Source: Astragalus membranaceus (lineage: Eukaryota > Streptophyta > Magnoliopsida > Fabales > Fabaceae). Taken from it: a stretch of DNA of 64,000 nucleotides. A model generated the notes under the pieces. The model worked only from the letters and a program-made list of their open reading frames with translations, had not been told where the DNA came from and did no database searches. Location of the stretch: the NCBI GenBank assembly GCA_039519185.1, contig CM076847.1, positions 74,163,247-74,227,246 of the forward strand. The letters run 5' to 3'. A program made the translations under genes and the position numbers. Shown here one piece after another: positions 46,850-58,015 of the stretch; position 1 is the stretch's first letter; the number at the start of each line of letters is the position of its first letter.

Positions 46850-48190
46850 CATTCATCACATAGCAAAAAGAACAAACTTTCCACGTCAGTTGCACCATAT
46901 TAATATATGCATTTCATAGAGGAAAATAGTAAAGAAGAAAAAGCAGAACTCTTATCATTGCATTGGCACCATATTAATGTTCGCACTTCATAAAAAGGAA
47001 AAGAACAAAAGCATTGCATGTCATTCATCATTAGAGCATTACATTTTGCATCAGATATTTCATAGAAAAAGCAAAGAAAGCAAAAAGAAAACAAAGAAAA
47101 GAAACCACAAAAGCAACACAAAAGCATTCCATGTCATTCACCATTCCACAAGATACTAATCATTGCACGCGCCATTGCATCATCAAAATCCTTCAGACCA
47201 TTAGGTCAATACAGACATATGTTGACCCATAAACCAGACCTTTGTGTCCATAATTCAAAGCTACCCCCTTTGATCCCAGGCGATCCCCATTTCATGTCTT
47301 CTCATTCATTGCTTTTTCATTAGCACATCCAGTGTTGACTCTCACTTGCAAACTCCGAACAAGCGACAAAAAGAACAGAAACATTTCCTGTCATCCAGCA
47401 TTCCATATCATTCATCATTTCATAAGCATTCCTTTGTCATTCAATCCTCAAACATTAAAGCGGTGCATTTGCATCATACTAACGTTAGCATTTCCATAAA
47501 AGAAAAAGAACAAAAATCATTGCATCAAACATCAGAGCATTGCATCATATTAATGTTTGCATTTCATAGAAGAAGCAAAAAAGAAACAAACAGAAGTTAG
47601 AACAGGAGCATTCCATCAATCACCGCATACACTTGCATTCAAACATCAAAGCATTATGTTGATATTTGCATTTCATAAACTACAAAGAAGAAGCAAATAC
47701 AAACAAACAAAAACATTCAGTGTCGTCTACATCATAGTAATGTTTGCATTCCATAGAACAAAAAGAACCAAAATTCATCATCCCATCAAACATCAAAGCA
47801 ATACAGTTGCATCACATCAATACTTGCAAAGAAAGCTAAAACATCCCATGTCATTCATCATTTCATATTATTCATCATTTTATAGCAATATTCACATTTC
47901 ATAGAAAAATGGCAAAGAAGAAAAAGTTTTCCATTGCATGTCATCTGCCATCTCACCAAACACAAGAGCATTACATATCATCAAACACCAAATTTTGCAT
48001 TCGCATAACTGTACTTTATAAAAAGAGCAAAAAGAAAAAAGGAGTTGAAAAAGAAAACAAAAGAGCAATAAACAAATAGAGTCATGCATTACATTCACCA
48101 AGCATAAAATCATGCGTTCATCAGACATAAACAAAAGAAAAAGAAACCCATTACATTTACATTCATCATAAGAAAACAGCAATCATGGCA
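46850..48190 (+). repeat. Degenerate tandem repeats (TTTGCATTTCATAGA type), copy 2
   Basis: At least seven recurrences of CATATTAATGTTTGCATTTC-like text followed by an AAAGAA-rich tract and CATTCCATGTCATTCATCA-like text, at loose spacing of about 100-150 bp. Confidence 0.7.
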
Positions 48191-48354
48191 TTTGCATTGC
48201 ATGCATTTGTTCATTTTCAGCTGCAGGTACAAAGAGAGGAAATTCGGGTTTCCTCAAGTTGAGAGTTCAGAAAAGAAAAAAGAAAAGAGAGAAACAAAAA
48301 GAAAAGGAAAAAGAAAAGAGAGAAACATGATAGAAAAGGAAGAAAGAAAAAAAG

Positions 48355-48665
48355 AGAGCGCTCAAGCGCGCATTGCGGATTGGAGCCCAGAGAGATCATC
48401 GCTCCCTTCTGCCCAGGTCTCACATCGTGTACGAGCAACGCGATGGATCGCAGCCCCATGTGAGGTTCAACGGAATAGTTGTATCAGCCTAAGATACAGT
48501 GGACGCCGTGCATTGATCTGTATATCAGTTCCGGAGCTGGTAACAATCCCCCCGGTCGCTCGAAAGACCAACAGGAAGAGCGTGCTCCTCAAAGCCACAT
48601 GCAAACTCGGATTCGTCAAGAGTTCGTTTAAGGATTACAGGTTTTAGGCAGCCTGGGCAACTTAC
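48355..48665 (+). other. Conserved GC-richer block, copy 2
   Basis: Counterpart of 12120-12440. Open in the same frame at its start (ESAQARIADWSPERSS), but the frame closes at 48647 in this copy, about 90 codons before the end of the corresponding frame in copy 1. That argues against a maintained protein. Confidence 0.5.
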
Positions 48666-48674
48666 CGCTTTTTG

Positions 48675-48810
48675 CACGCCAAGTGCCCATTTTACTTTTC
48701 TGCCTGCACGCAAGTGCCCATTTTACCTTTTCTGTCTGCACGCCAAGTGCCCATTTTACCTTTTCTGTCTGCACGCCAAGTGCCCATTTTACCTTTTCTG
48801 TCTGCACGTC
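48675..48810 (+). repeat. Minisatellite next to PPT, copy 2
   Basis: About four units (about 36 bp) of CTGTCTGCACGCCAAGTGCC plus CATTTTACCTTTT. The leftover end at 36378-36480 has one or two fewer units. Confidence 0.85.
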
Positions 48811-48989
48811 AGTGTTCATTTACTGTTTTCGCATCAACACGAAAGTGTCTATCTTTCCAAAAACAAAAAAAAAAGGGAAATTCGGGTTTCTCCAAATGGA
48901 CAAAATTGGTATAATTTCTGAATTCTTTATTTCTATTTTACCTTCGAAATATGTCTCGCGCAATTCATATTTCTTGGTAAAATCCAAAT

Positions 48990-49002
48990 AAAGAGGGGCA
49001 GC
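48990..49002 (+). other. Polypurine tract, copy 2
   Basis: AAAGAGGGGCAGC immediately before the TGTCA of the 3' LTR. Confidence 0.85.
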
Positions 49003-51640
49003 TGTCATACCCCAATTTTGTCCGGCTTAGGTCAAAACCCTAATTTTCCAAAAAATAAATAAATTGAAGAGCGAAGGGCCTTATGCACTACATTTCGGAT
49101 CCCAGAAGGCATTCCAAGGTTCTTGAAATCGTTTTTAGGGTTAGAATGCATTTTTCGGGCAAAGTGGGGTTTTAGAGCCAAAAAGGGTATTTTGGTCAAT
49201 TATAACGGTTTTTCTTTTTTCGCTTTGAAAAAGGCTCAAAAATATGTATAATTAAAAATAGAAATCTGAAATCAAAATATAAAAATGAATAACAAAATAA
49301 TATTGGATGCTTATTGTATTTTTAGAATTAGGGCTAATTCCTTTTTAGGTGCTTTTGCTTTTATCCATTTTTGGCCAAAGTAAGCACCAATTTTACAAGC
49401 AAACTACTTCCCTCACTCCATCCTCATGCTCCACGCCACCATCACCTTCAGCCCCCCATCAAGTGCACATCACAAAAGCCTTTCATCATGACAGGCACAC
49501 CTTTGAGTCCAATAACATTCAATACACAACATATTTTTACCTTCCTTCTCTCTACACCACTAAATACACACTAATTTCTTTACCTCCCTCACTCCATCCT
49601 CATGCTCCACGCCACCATCACCATCAGCCCACATCAAGCCTTTCATCATGACAAGCACACCTTTGAGTCCAACAACATTCAATACACAACATATCTTTTA
49701 CCTTCCTTCTCTCTACACCACTAAATACACACTAATTTCTTTACTTCCCTCACTCCATCCTCATGCTCCACGCCACCATCACATCAACCCACATCAAGTG
49801 CACATCACAAAAGCCTTTCATCATGACAAGCACACCTTTGAGTCCAATAACATTCAATACACAACATATTTTTACCTTCCTTCCCTCTACACCACTAAAT
49901 ACACACTAATTTCTTTACTTCCCTCTCACAACTTTAAACCCATTGGATCTTTGAAATTCAATAAGAACAACTCACTCCTCTCCTCCCCAAAAGGACCAAG
50001 AAATTCGTAGCCCCTCTCCTCTCCCTCACTTCCTCTTGTTTTTCTTTCATCTCAAAGGAACCTTCCCATTTCTCCTACACCAAAAAACCCTAGCACACCA
50101 AAAACCCCCCCTTTTCTCTCCCAAAACCGTGACCTCCCTACTCCCTTCCTTCATCCATTTTTGATTTCCTCTTCACCCAAACACCACCATCTCACTTCAT
50201 TCTCATTCCTCTTTCATATATCTTCTCCATTTTCCATTCAAGATAAAACATCATCACCAAGGAAGGTTTTCATCAAGCTTTTTTGGGTTGGAGTTGAAGT
50301 TCCTTGGAGGTTCTTGTTGATTTGGTTTCTATTTTCTTCATCTCATTGCATTTTCTAGCTTGGATTTGAGGTAAAAACTTTCAAACCCTAGCATCATCTT
50401 CAACCTTTTTTGCATTAAAACCCATTTTCCTCTTCACTTTGCATTTCACATATCATCATCATTTTGTTTAAGATGTAGCTTGTTGTTGTTGGTGAGAAGA
50501 GCCTTAAACACTATTGACAAGCACTTAGGGAGGCTTGGGTGTTTAAGGTGCCTCTCACTCTTGAATAAATTGAGTCATGTTGTTTTGTGTTGATTTTTTT
50601 GCATTTATTGTGAAATAAAATTGTTGTTTCATGTGTTGTTAGGTTCGCATATCCTATTAAAGTTAGCTTTAATTTGATTTTGTTGTTTCTCTTTGCTTGA
50701 TGGGGCTTAATCATGTTGTAGATATTTGATTTTAGTGTTTTCATGCTTAGATACTTCGTTTAGGTTTGCAAATTTCTTTTCTCACATAGATTTCGCACAA
50801 AGGAAAGAGTTTGAGAATAAATATTGATTTGAGGCTTTAGTGTTTAAATTATGTGATTAATTGTTCCTAAATCTTGTTAGTATCTTTTGCTTGCTTGATT
50901 TTGGGAGTTTGATGAATAAATTTATGGTTTGACTATGTATTGGTTTCGCAAGTCATGAAGAATAAATAGAGTTTTTATATGTTTGCTTATTGTCTCAAGT
51001 TGATGATAGGCAATATGATTCTCACTTGTGCCTAGTGCACCTTGCCTAAAGTGATGAGGATTGTTCTATATGATTCAACCCTTTTAGTTTATATGTTGTT
51101 TAAGTTGATGATTGGCAAGAAGATTCACACTTGTGCACTTGCGCACACTAATTTAAGTGTTGAGGATTGACCAAAGTGATTCAACATGCTTTGGTGTTTT
51201 GATTGTTAAGATGACTTGCTTGTTTAGGGTTTGCCAATGATCATGCTTGAGGCTACTCTTTTGAATTCATTTGTGCCTACCACTTCCTTGTCTACTCCCA
51301 TGTGGAATCATTAATACTTAGATAGGCCCATTCCTCACATTGCATCTTCCACTAGATGCGCATTTAGATTCCCTTGCGTTTTGTAGAAATATTTGAGTAT
51401 GGTTCTCGCCTAGCATCTTCCACTAGATGTGCATTTAGGTTCAATCTTGCCCACTCTTGTATTTTTGCGTAATGCCCAATTCAAGTTCCTTCTTTGCCTA
51501 TTTATGTGTTGTGGTCTAACATGTGTAGTCTAGGCTAATATTTGCTCAAGAATTCAAATGAGATTGTTATTTGCCTAAGGATTCGATTTGCATTCATTGC
51601 TTTCTTTTCTAAATGGCCTAGCATGAAAATGGTGACTAGT

Positions 51641-52477
51641 GACAATCACCCATAACCTTTGTTAGTTTGGTTGTCCTAAGAGCCTAAATTTCAAAAAAAG
51701 GATGTTTTCATATGCATAAGCTACTTGTGATAATCACCCATAACCTTTGTTAGTTTGATTATCATGAACGCTTTCGATTTCAAAAGATATTTTCCTAAGC
51801 ATCGAAGTCATAGCAAGTGCTAGTGATGGCCACCCATAACCTTTGTTAGTTTGGTCATCATGGAGGCTTTCATTTTTCAAAAGAGATTTCTACATGCACT
51901 TAAGTGGGTTCTAGTAATGGTCACCCATAACCTTTGTTAGTTTGATCATTATGAACGCCCTCCACTTTTCAAAACCAAAGCAAAAAGACTTTCATTTTCA
52001 AGGCTCGTTAGAACTACGTCGCTTTGATTCCCATTTGAGATACGTAGGAGCGAGTCATATTCTCGTCAAGCGCAATCATAAAAGTTTAGCATTTGCATGG
52101 CAAAAAGAAAAGAGTTATTTTCATAACAAAAAAGAATCACTTTTACAAACCAAGATCATTTTCAGAACGAAAACATTTTCCTTTCTAAAATCATTTTCAA
52201 CCCATCGTCGCTAGTGGCTAATCAGAACCTTTGTTCGTCTAGCCACTGGTGGCGATGTCTTTTTCCAAAAAGAACAACAAGCGATGATCACTCATAACCT
52301 TTGTTAGTTTGATCATCGTGCAAATCAATCTCTTTCGAAAATCACTTTCAAAAAAGATAATAAAAACGAGTTGTTATTGATAGTCCATCAGAACCTTTGT
52401 TCGTTTGACTAGCGGCACAACTCTCTTTTTGAGTATTTAGTGGTGATTCATCATAGCCTCTGCTAGTTTAATCATCC
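51641..52477 (+). repeat. Hairpin repeats A (8 units), 3' LTR of copy 2
   Basis: Same units as in the 5' LTR, here uninterrupted by a transposon. Cores AACCTTTGTTAGTTTG or AACCTTTGTTCGT, with differing paired arms. Confidence 0.85.
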
Positions 52478-52804
52478 GCTAATGCTCGTCCTATTTCGAA
52501 AACTCACTAAAAAGATAAAAGACAAAAACCCTTTTCAAAAAGACAAAGAAGAACTACGTAGCTTTGAGTTCTCCATCGCACCGGGAGATACGTAGGAGCG
52601 GGCCATGTCCCGTCAAGCGTTTTTTTCTAATAAACCATTTTTCCCCCTTTTTCATAATAAATAAAGATTTTCATTAAGATTTTTTTTCAATAAGAAGTAG
52701 AGAGGAAAAATCAAGTATTTTCAAGTCAACACACTAAAACCACACATTTAATTAAAGGTTCCCTCTCAGTAGAGAGGACGTGTGGGGTGCTAATACCTTC
52801 CCTG

Positions 52805-53190
52805 CGCGTAACTAGGGGTGTCAAAACGGGCGGCCCGGCCCAGCCCGTTAAGCGACATGCCCGCGAAAAAACGGGCGGCCCGGTCCGGCCCGTTAACCGA
52901 ACGCGGGCCGAAAATTCATGCCCTGCCCGCGAAGTGGCGGGCTGGCGGGCTGGCGGGCTAGCGGGCTGGCGGGCTGGCCCGTCAATTTACACTGAATTTT
53001 AAAAAAAAAAAAAAAAAAGCTAAACGGGCGGTTTGGCCCGCCACAGTATTTAGCCCGCGGGCTAGCGGGCGAAGCGGGCCGGGCAATGCGGGCCGGCGGG
53101 CATCAATTCCTTAGCCCTGCCCGCCTTATTTTGGTGGGCCAACGGGCCGGCCCGGTGGGCCAAGCCCGTTTTGACATCCCTACGCGTAAC
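52805..53190. mobile_element. hAT-type MITE inside the 3' LTR
   Basis: Element 52813-53182 (370 bp), ends TAGGGGTGTCAAAACGGGC and GCCCGTTTTGACATCCCTA, flanked by the duplication CGCGTAAC at 52805-52812 and 53183-53190. The empty site is in the 5' LTR at about 41503-41515. Very rich in GCGGGC/GCCCGC, with a run of GGCGGGCT-type tandem units at about 52937-52980. Confidence 0.93.
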
Positions 53191-55374
53191 CGACCCCCGA
53201 ACCCTATTCTCTAGTTTCGCAAGACCAACCGCTTTCCAAAAAAGGTTTTCCTAATATTTTCCTTAATAAATATTGATGGCGGCTTCATTGTCTTAGGAAA
53301 AGTTGTGAACGAGGAAGGTTCTCCCTCAGGGACTTTTTCGGGCGCAACAATGACCTGTGCATTCGCACGGGCTTAACGCGCTATGTGGCATCATAATACT
53401 CAAACAAAAATAACAATCTGAAATTACATTGAAGTTTGGTTAGTTGTAAAATATAAAGATTTGAACAGTTTTTTTGATGTAATGGATAAATACTAATGGG
53501 GATAAAAATCAGTTTCATGTTGAATAAATAAAACTGTTAAACAAATAATAAGCATATATTTGTAGAGTAATGGTTCCAGACATCAAAGTTGCAAACATAA
53601 GTATCTTCCAAATAGCAAAAAAAAACATGTGCATTTGGGAAGCAAAACAACTTAATCTATTAAAAAGTCATAAGCAAAAGAGCTCCCGTGAATTAAAAGT
53701 TTTATCCATAAGGCAAGATCAAGTTGTCATCCCGAAAAATGTTATGATGTCTTTGATTTGGGAACCAAAATACTTCACATGCAAAACTATTACCCTGCAA
53801 AATCATATTGGAAGAGAGAATATTAGAAACTGTTTAAAAAAGAGAAATTTATAATTGATTCCATAAATTAGCAATATGGAAAAATAGGAACTACTTCACT
53901 GACTATATTATGAAACCAAGTCAAACAGTAGTGAATCATTGGTAAAAGTATGAGTTTACTGACTATGAGACCAATTATTCCTGAACCAACAAATGAATAT
54001 ATACGAACTATGAGACCAGAAAGAGTAAACATTAATGAATCCTTGTAATGCGATTAGAATAGAATTGCATTATGAGACGACTGTGAGACATATTTAAGGA
54101 TTAAGTGCTAAAAGTGAGATGAACAAATTAGAATAGGATAAAGGGGAAAGTATTTGCCACTTACGTATAGTTATAAGTTGTGAAAGACTTCTTTGAATAC
54201 AACATTTGTAGTTGTAAACAAAGGCTTTTTCTCCCTGTCATGAATTAAAATCTTCAAGCCTTTTCTACTTTTGACCCTTGAATTAGGCAACATTTGTAGA
54301 GATAGTATTTATGTTTGAATTAGGCAATTGATGTCCCAGGTTAGTGACATTTGAAAGTTTGGAAGTTGTTGCTGAGAAAGGTGTAATTGGACTTGATGTT
54401 GACGTAGGCATTAAATGTTGGGGTGGAGTTATTCTATAAGTTACTCTAGAAAGCCCTTTGAGAATTTGCCTTCTGTCATTTCTTGCACTTGAAGAAGGCT
54501 GATTTTGTCTGTTATCCTTGTTATCTATTCCTATAAAATGTGAGGAGAAACAAATATCGTTAAAGAAAGTCATGGGGTCGCATATAAAATAAGGTCCGAT
54601 GTAATGGAGAAGTCAGTTAGTTTGAGAAAATTGATAGTCATCAATCTGTGTACCCCTATTTCAAAGGGACTGCATAAAGTATGATAAATATGCTGCATAA
54701 ATTAATTTAGTAATTAAAAAGTCATGGTAAGGGAAAAAAACATAATAGTGATTAAAAACTCATGTCAATTGCTGCAACTACTGATTAAAGTTATGATATT
54801 TAGTATTTACTAAAATGGATCTAAAGTGGTTGGATACAATGTCAATGTTTATCGTATCTGGTATTTGGAATCAATCCATTCGAAGAAACAGATATTGGTG
54901 TGCAGTTATTATAATGAAAGTATACTTTTTCAATGGAATGATTGGTTCAACAGAAAAATGCATTGAGTAAGGGATGAAATCTTTAAAGGTAAGGTTATGA
55001 AATTAAAATAGAAAAAAGTATAGGGATAAATACCTTTCAGTTGGTTGTGGAATTGGTTTTGGAGATTTATATTTAAAAAGCATCTACATCGACATCCTGT
55101 AGTTGCAGCAAAGCGAAAGGGTTCTGGAATTGACTCTTGTGTGCTTTTCCTTCCATTCCCATGGTTTAGAAGTCCATCTCACATTTGGTTTTTAGTTGTA
55201 ACGATGAAATGACGTTTTTGAAAGTACACCGGCTAGTCTATGTGTATGAAATGATGATAAGGGAGTCTATGGGATATTTTATTTTAACAATTTTGTAGTA
55301 GTTAAAGATGGAACCGTTGCTGCAGTTTATTTCCTATGACATGAAATAATTTGTTTTAAATAACAGGTTAATTC

Positions 55375-55420
<46 letters not shown>
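55375..55420. repeat. (ATT)n microsatellite
   Basis: About 15 ATT units inside the Helitron-like element. Confidence 0.95.
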
Positions 55421-55828
55421 ATAAGTGTCTATAGAACTATAGGTATTGAAATAGATTTATAATGAATATGACTTTCTAAGTGTGGATTTGTATTGTGTCA
55501 CAAATCTTCAGGACATGAAATGTAAAACATGATTTTATCTGTATTTGTAGCATCATATTTACTGGGGAGTGAAAAAATCTGTCAGTGTTTGTAAATACAT
55601 TTTCAATCAACAATGAAAGGGAGTTGTAACTTATTATCGACATTATGGCTTGAAGAAGGAGTTTGTGGCATAATAGGTCAACAACTGAGAGTTATTCATC
55701 TTGTATGAAGTTCTCATGATATTGTAGTATTGGCATTTGATGAAAAAAAAAGCCCAAAAGTTATTATATATATAGATTATTTAGTTGATCCAAACTGAAT
55801 ATCACATAAGTGAAATTCAATGATTTCC

Positions 55829-56317
55829 TTAAAGTTGTGCCAATTTTGGTTCATGCAACACCAAAAATATGAGTTCACAGACTTTGAACTGAATCTCTAG
55901 GAGAGGGGTCTCTCGCATCGTAGTTGCGGGTGTGAAAATCATTTTGTAGGGGTGTGTGCATTTTTTGTATTGAAAGTCATTTTCATGTACTTTAAAATAC
56001 TTAAAAAGACATGTCATATCTTCTCTTAACCGACCTCGCCAGTGCAACATCTCAGTTTTCGGGATAATTGCATAGATCCGGTCTCCCTACAAAATGAGCT
56101 ATACTCAAACAAATATTTTAAAGAAAGAAAAACTAAGTGAGGAACGACATATTTAGTGTGGAATATGAGAATTAACCTTGGCATCCATAAAGATCATTTC
56201 ATAATGATCTTGTTGTTGTTTGTTGATAACGGTCGAAAGATCAATGATCTTTACTTGAAGTATCCATAGGTCTTTCTCAGGGTTCACATCAATAATCTTG
56301 TCCATTGGTCTTGCCAT
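55829..56317 (-). pseudogene. RPA 70-kDa-subunit-like gene fragment
   Basis: Two adjoining minus-strand exons. Exon 56317-56177 (47 codons) begins MARPMDKIIDVNPEKDLWIL and contains YEMIFMDAK, ending at a GT donor. The next exon starts at 56086 after TAG (acceptor) with GDRIYAII and continues to HPYKMIFTPATTM, closing at a TAA at 55829. The order 'D.I..NP.K..W.L.V..DL......EM.FMDAKGD.I.A.....' is the first OB fold of the plant RPA1-like family (DUF223-type), which binds single-stranded DNA. The remaining OB folds and the zinc finger are not recognisable, so this is a broken copy carried by the surrounding Helitron-like element. Confidence 0.7.
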
Positions 56318-57701
56318 TTCAACTGGGTACCGGCAGTGCTTTTTACCAAGTTACACACATGATTATCAACTTGTAGAACACATAAAGTAAGAAACACAAA
56401 GACAACCACTGAAGTGTATTGGTGAATCTATATTAGATAAAGTGAAAAGGAGGTTAATATCATGAATTAGCATTCGGTGTATTTGACACCACATGTGTTT
56501 TATAGTATCAAAACAGAAAGAACTATGAGTTGCAAAATAATTTTTCTGTTTTGATAGAAAGCATTATGATTAGTAAATTCTCAACAGAGCATCTAAAAAA
56601 TTGGTACTAACAGGAAAAAAATATAAAAGCAAAAAAAGCCAAAGTAAGTTGATAAATTAATTGAATATGCAGGATCAAAGAAATACATACCAACATTAAA
56701 ATACTGATATAAAACTTAAAGTCCTTGGCTATTATGAAATTTCAGCAACCAATTCGAATGCTTTTTATATATGGTGCAAGAGCAAAAAAAAAGATTAAAC
56801 TCAAGCAATAATACAAAGACAGAAGTGTGTTAAAATGGTAAATGTGCATCAGCGTGAAAATAATAAAGAATAAGTCTATCTAACAACAAACATACTAACA
56901 TCAAAGTTGTGTCAAACAGTTAGGGTTTTTTAGTAACATCCAATAGTTTTTTAGTATCAATCTTCTCACTTCATACCTGTAATGAACAGTTAGGGTTTTG
57001 TTGAATCTCTCCTCAAAGTTGTTTCTCTTCACAAAAGGCAAACCTAATAACAGCAAAAAAACCATAAATAAGAGGAAATGTTCCAATCAAAAATTAGGAG
57101 AGAGAGACGTGAGAGGAAACCACAAAACCTATGGAAATTAAAAAAGTAGTTGAAGAGAAACGTAGATATCGAAATACAAAAATTAAAAAGTAGAAAAGAA
57201 TAACAGATGAAGCGAAATACCTATTGTGCTGGGATTAGGGTTTGCGTAAAATGAGGATGAGGGGTTTCGAAAGGGTTGGGGTTCGATTTCTGGAATATTA
57301 GTGAAGAAGATGAGGGTTTTAGGAAATTTTGGTGTGAGAAGATGAGGATTTTATGATTTTTTTTGTGTGAGAGAAGACTGAAGTTTGAGAGGATAATAGA
57401 AAAATAAGAAGAAAAATAGAGGTTTGAGAGTGAGAAAAAGAAAGAACAACAAGAGGGAGAGAAAGGGGAGAAGAAAGAACAGTGGGAGAAAAGCCATTTT
57501 TTGAAGTGATTGTCCGCAGTGATACTGTTTGCAGAGTACGAGTCACTGTTGAAGGAATAGAAAAAAATTAACATTGGGTGGTGAGTCAATTAATTGAGTC
57601 AATTTTATCCCTAAAAAAGCCAAGTGTCCAAATTGCCAAATGGCCCGATGGGTAATTTCAGATGTGGTTTACATGTATAAAGATAGTGTAGATAGTGTAG
57701 A

Positions 57702-58015
57702 TGGGAATAATTCCTCAGCGTAAAGTATAACAGTTCCATTAAATTATATTTCACTGGCTTCGAACATTAGATTATTCTATAGGCTCGAAAACAAACCCCA
57801 TGAGGGGTTGATGCTTTGATTTGGGTGGCTCAATTAAAACCCCCATAATAAAATCTTCAACAACATAAATAGGCGTCAAGACTGAACATTAACCGAACAT
57901 TAAGTTCCTCTCCATGACCTGCAGCTAGCACAATCAGCCGGCACATGTTGACAAGAATGTGCATATTTGTTAATTTTCACATGCAACGAGCTTCGGGGTT
58001 TGAATTTTGAGGATA
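57702..58015. other. Spacer between Helitron-like elements
   Basis: Ends with CAACGAGCTTCGGGGTTTGA and GGATACT (57984-58017), a 34-bp sequence repeated at 61418-61451. No gene. Confidence 0.5.

Larger units (their letters stand above)
41675..49002 (+). mobile_element. Internal region of copy 2, non-coding
   Basis: 7,328 bp without polyprotein frames. The leader (41675-42450) contains one hairpin-A-like unit at about 42190-42235 (AGCC...GGCT stem around a GACCTTTGTCCGTTT loop) and a motif B at 42837-42904. This is followed by long ATGAAATGCA/TGCATTTCAT-rich sequence, the degenerate tandem region 46850-48190 and the conserved block 48355-48665. Confidence 0.85.
36661..53349 (+). mobile_element. 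Non-autonomous Tat/Ogre-like LTR retrotransposon, copy 2
   Basis: LTR 36661-41674, internal 41675-49002, LTR 49003-53349, plus strand. Same ends, PBS, PPT and internal design as copy 1, and again no polyprotein frames. Each LTR has a separate hAT insertion; without these both LTRs are exactly 3,969 bp. No target duplication is seen, consistent with the tandem-LTR (recombined) left side. Confidence 0.9.
49003..53349 (+). repeat. 3' LTR of copy 2 (with hAT insertion)
   Basis: 4,347 bp including a 370-bp insertion and its 8-bp duplication. Differs from the 5' LTR by only scattered substitutions, for example GACAGGCACA at 49491 against GACAAGCACA at 37149. Hairpin repeats A lie at about 51641-52477. 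Confidence 0.9.
53350..57701 (-). mobile_element. Helitron-like element carrying RPA70-like exons
   Basis: On the minus strand the right end begins TCTACACTATC (57701, or 57692) after an A, as Helitrons do. The left end has the hairpin CCCGTGC-GAAT-GCACAGG, about 5 bp before the giant LTR edge. The true CTRR terminus seems to have been lost at that junction. Inside lies a decayed replication protein A large-subunit-like gene, the typical passenger of plant Helitrons. No Rep/helicase frame was seen, so it is non-autonomous. Confidence 0.6.

Noticed and set aside
53570..53854. 94-codon plus-strand frame near the Helitron end
   Set aside because: AT-rich chance frame on the strand opposite to the RPA-like exons; no similarity recognised.
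57221..57589. 122-codon Ser/Phe-rich minus frame
   Set aside because: Pyrimidine-rich leader-like DNA within the Helitron-like element; no domain.
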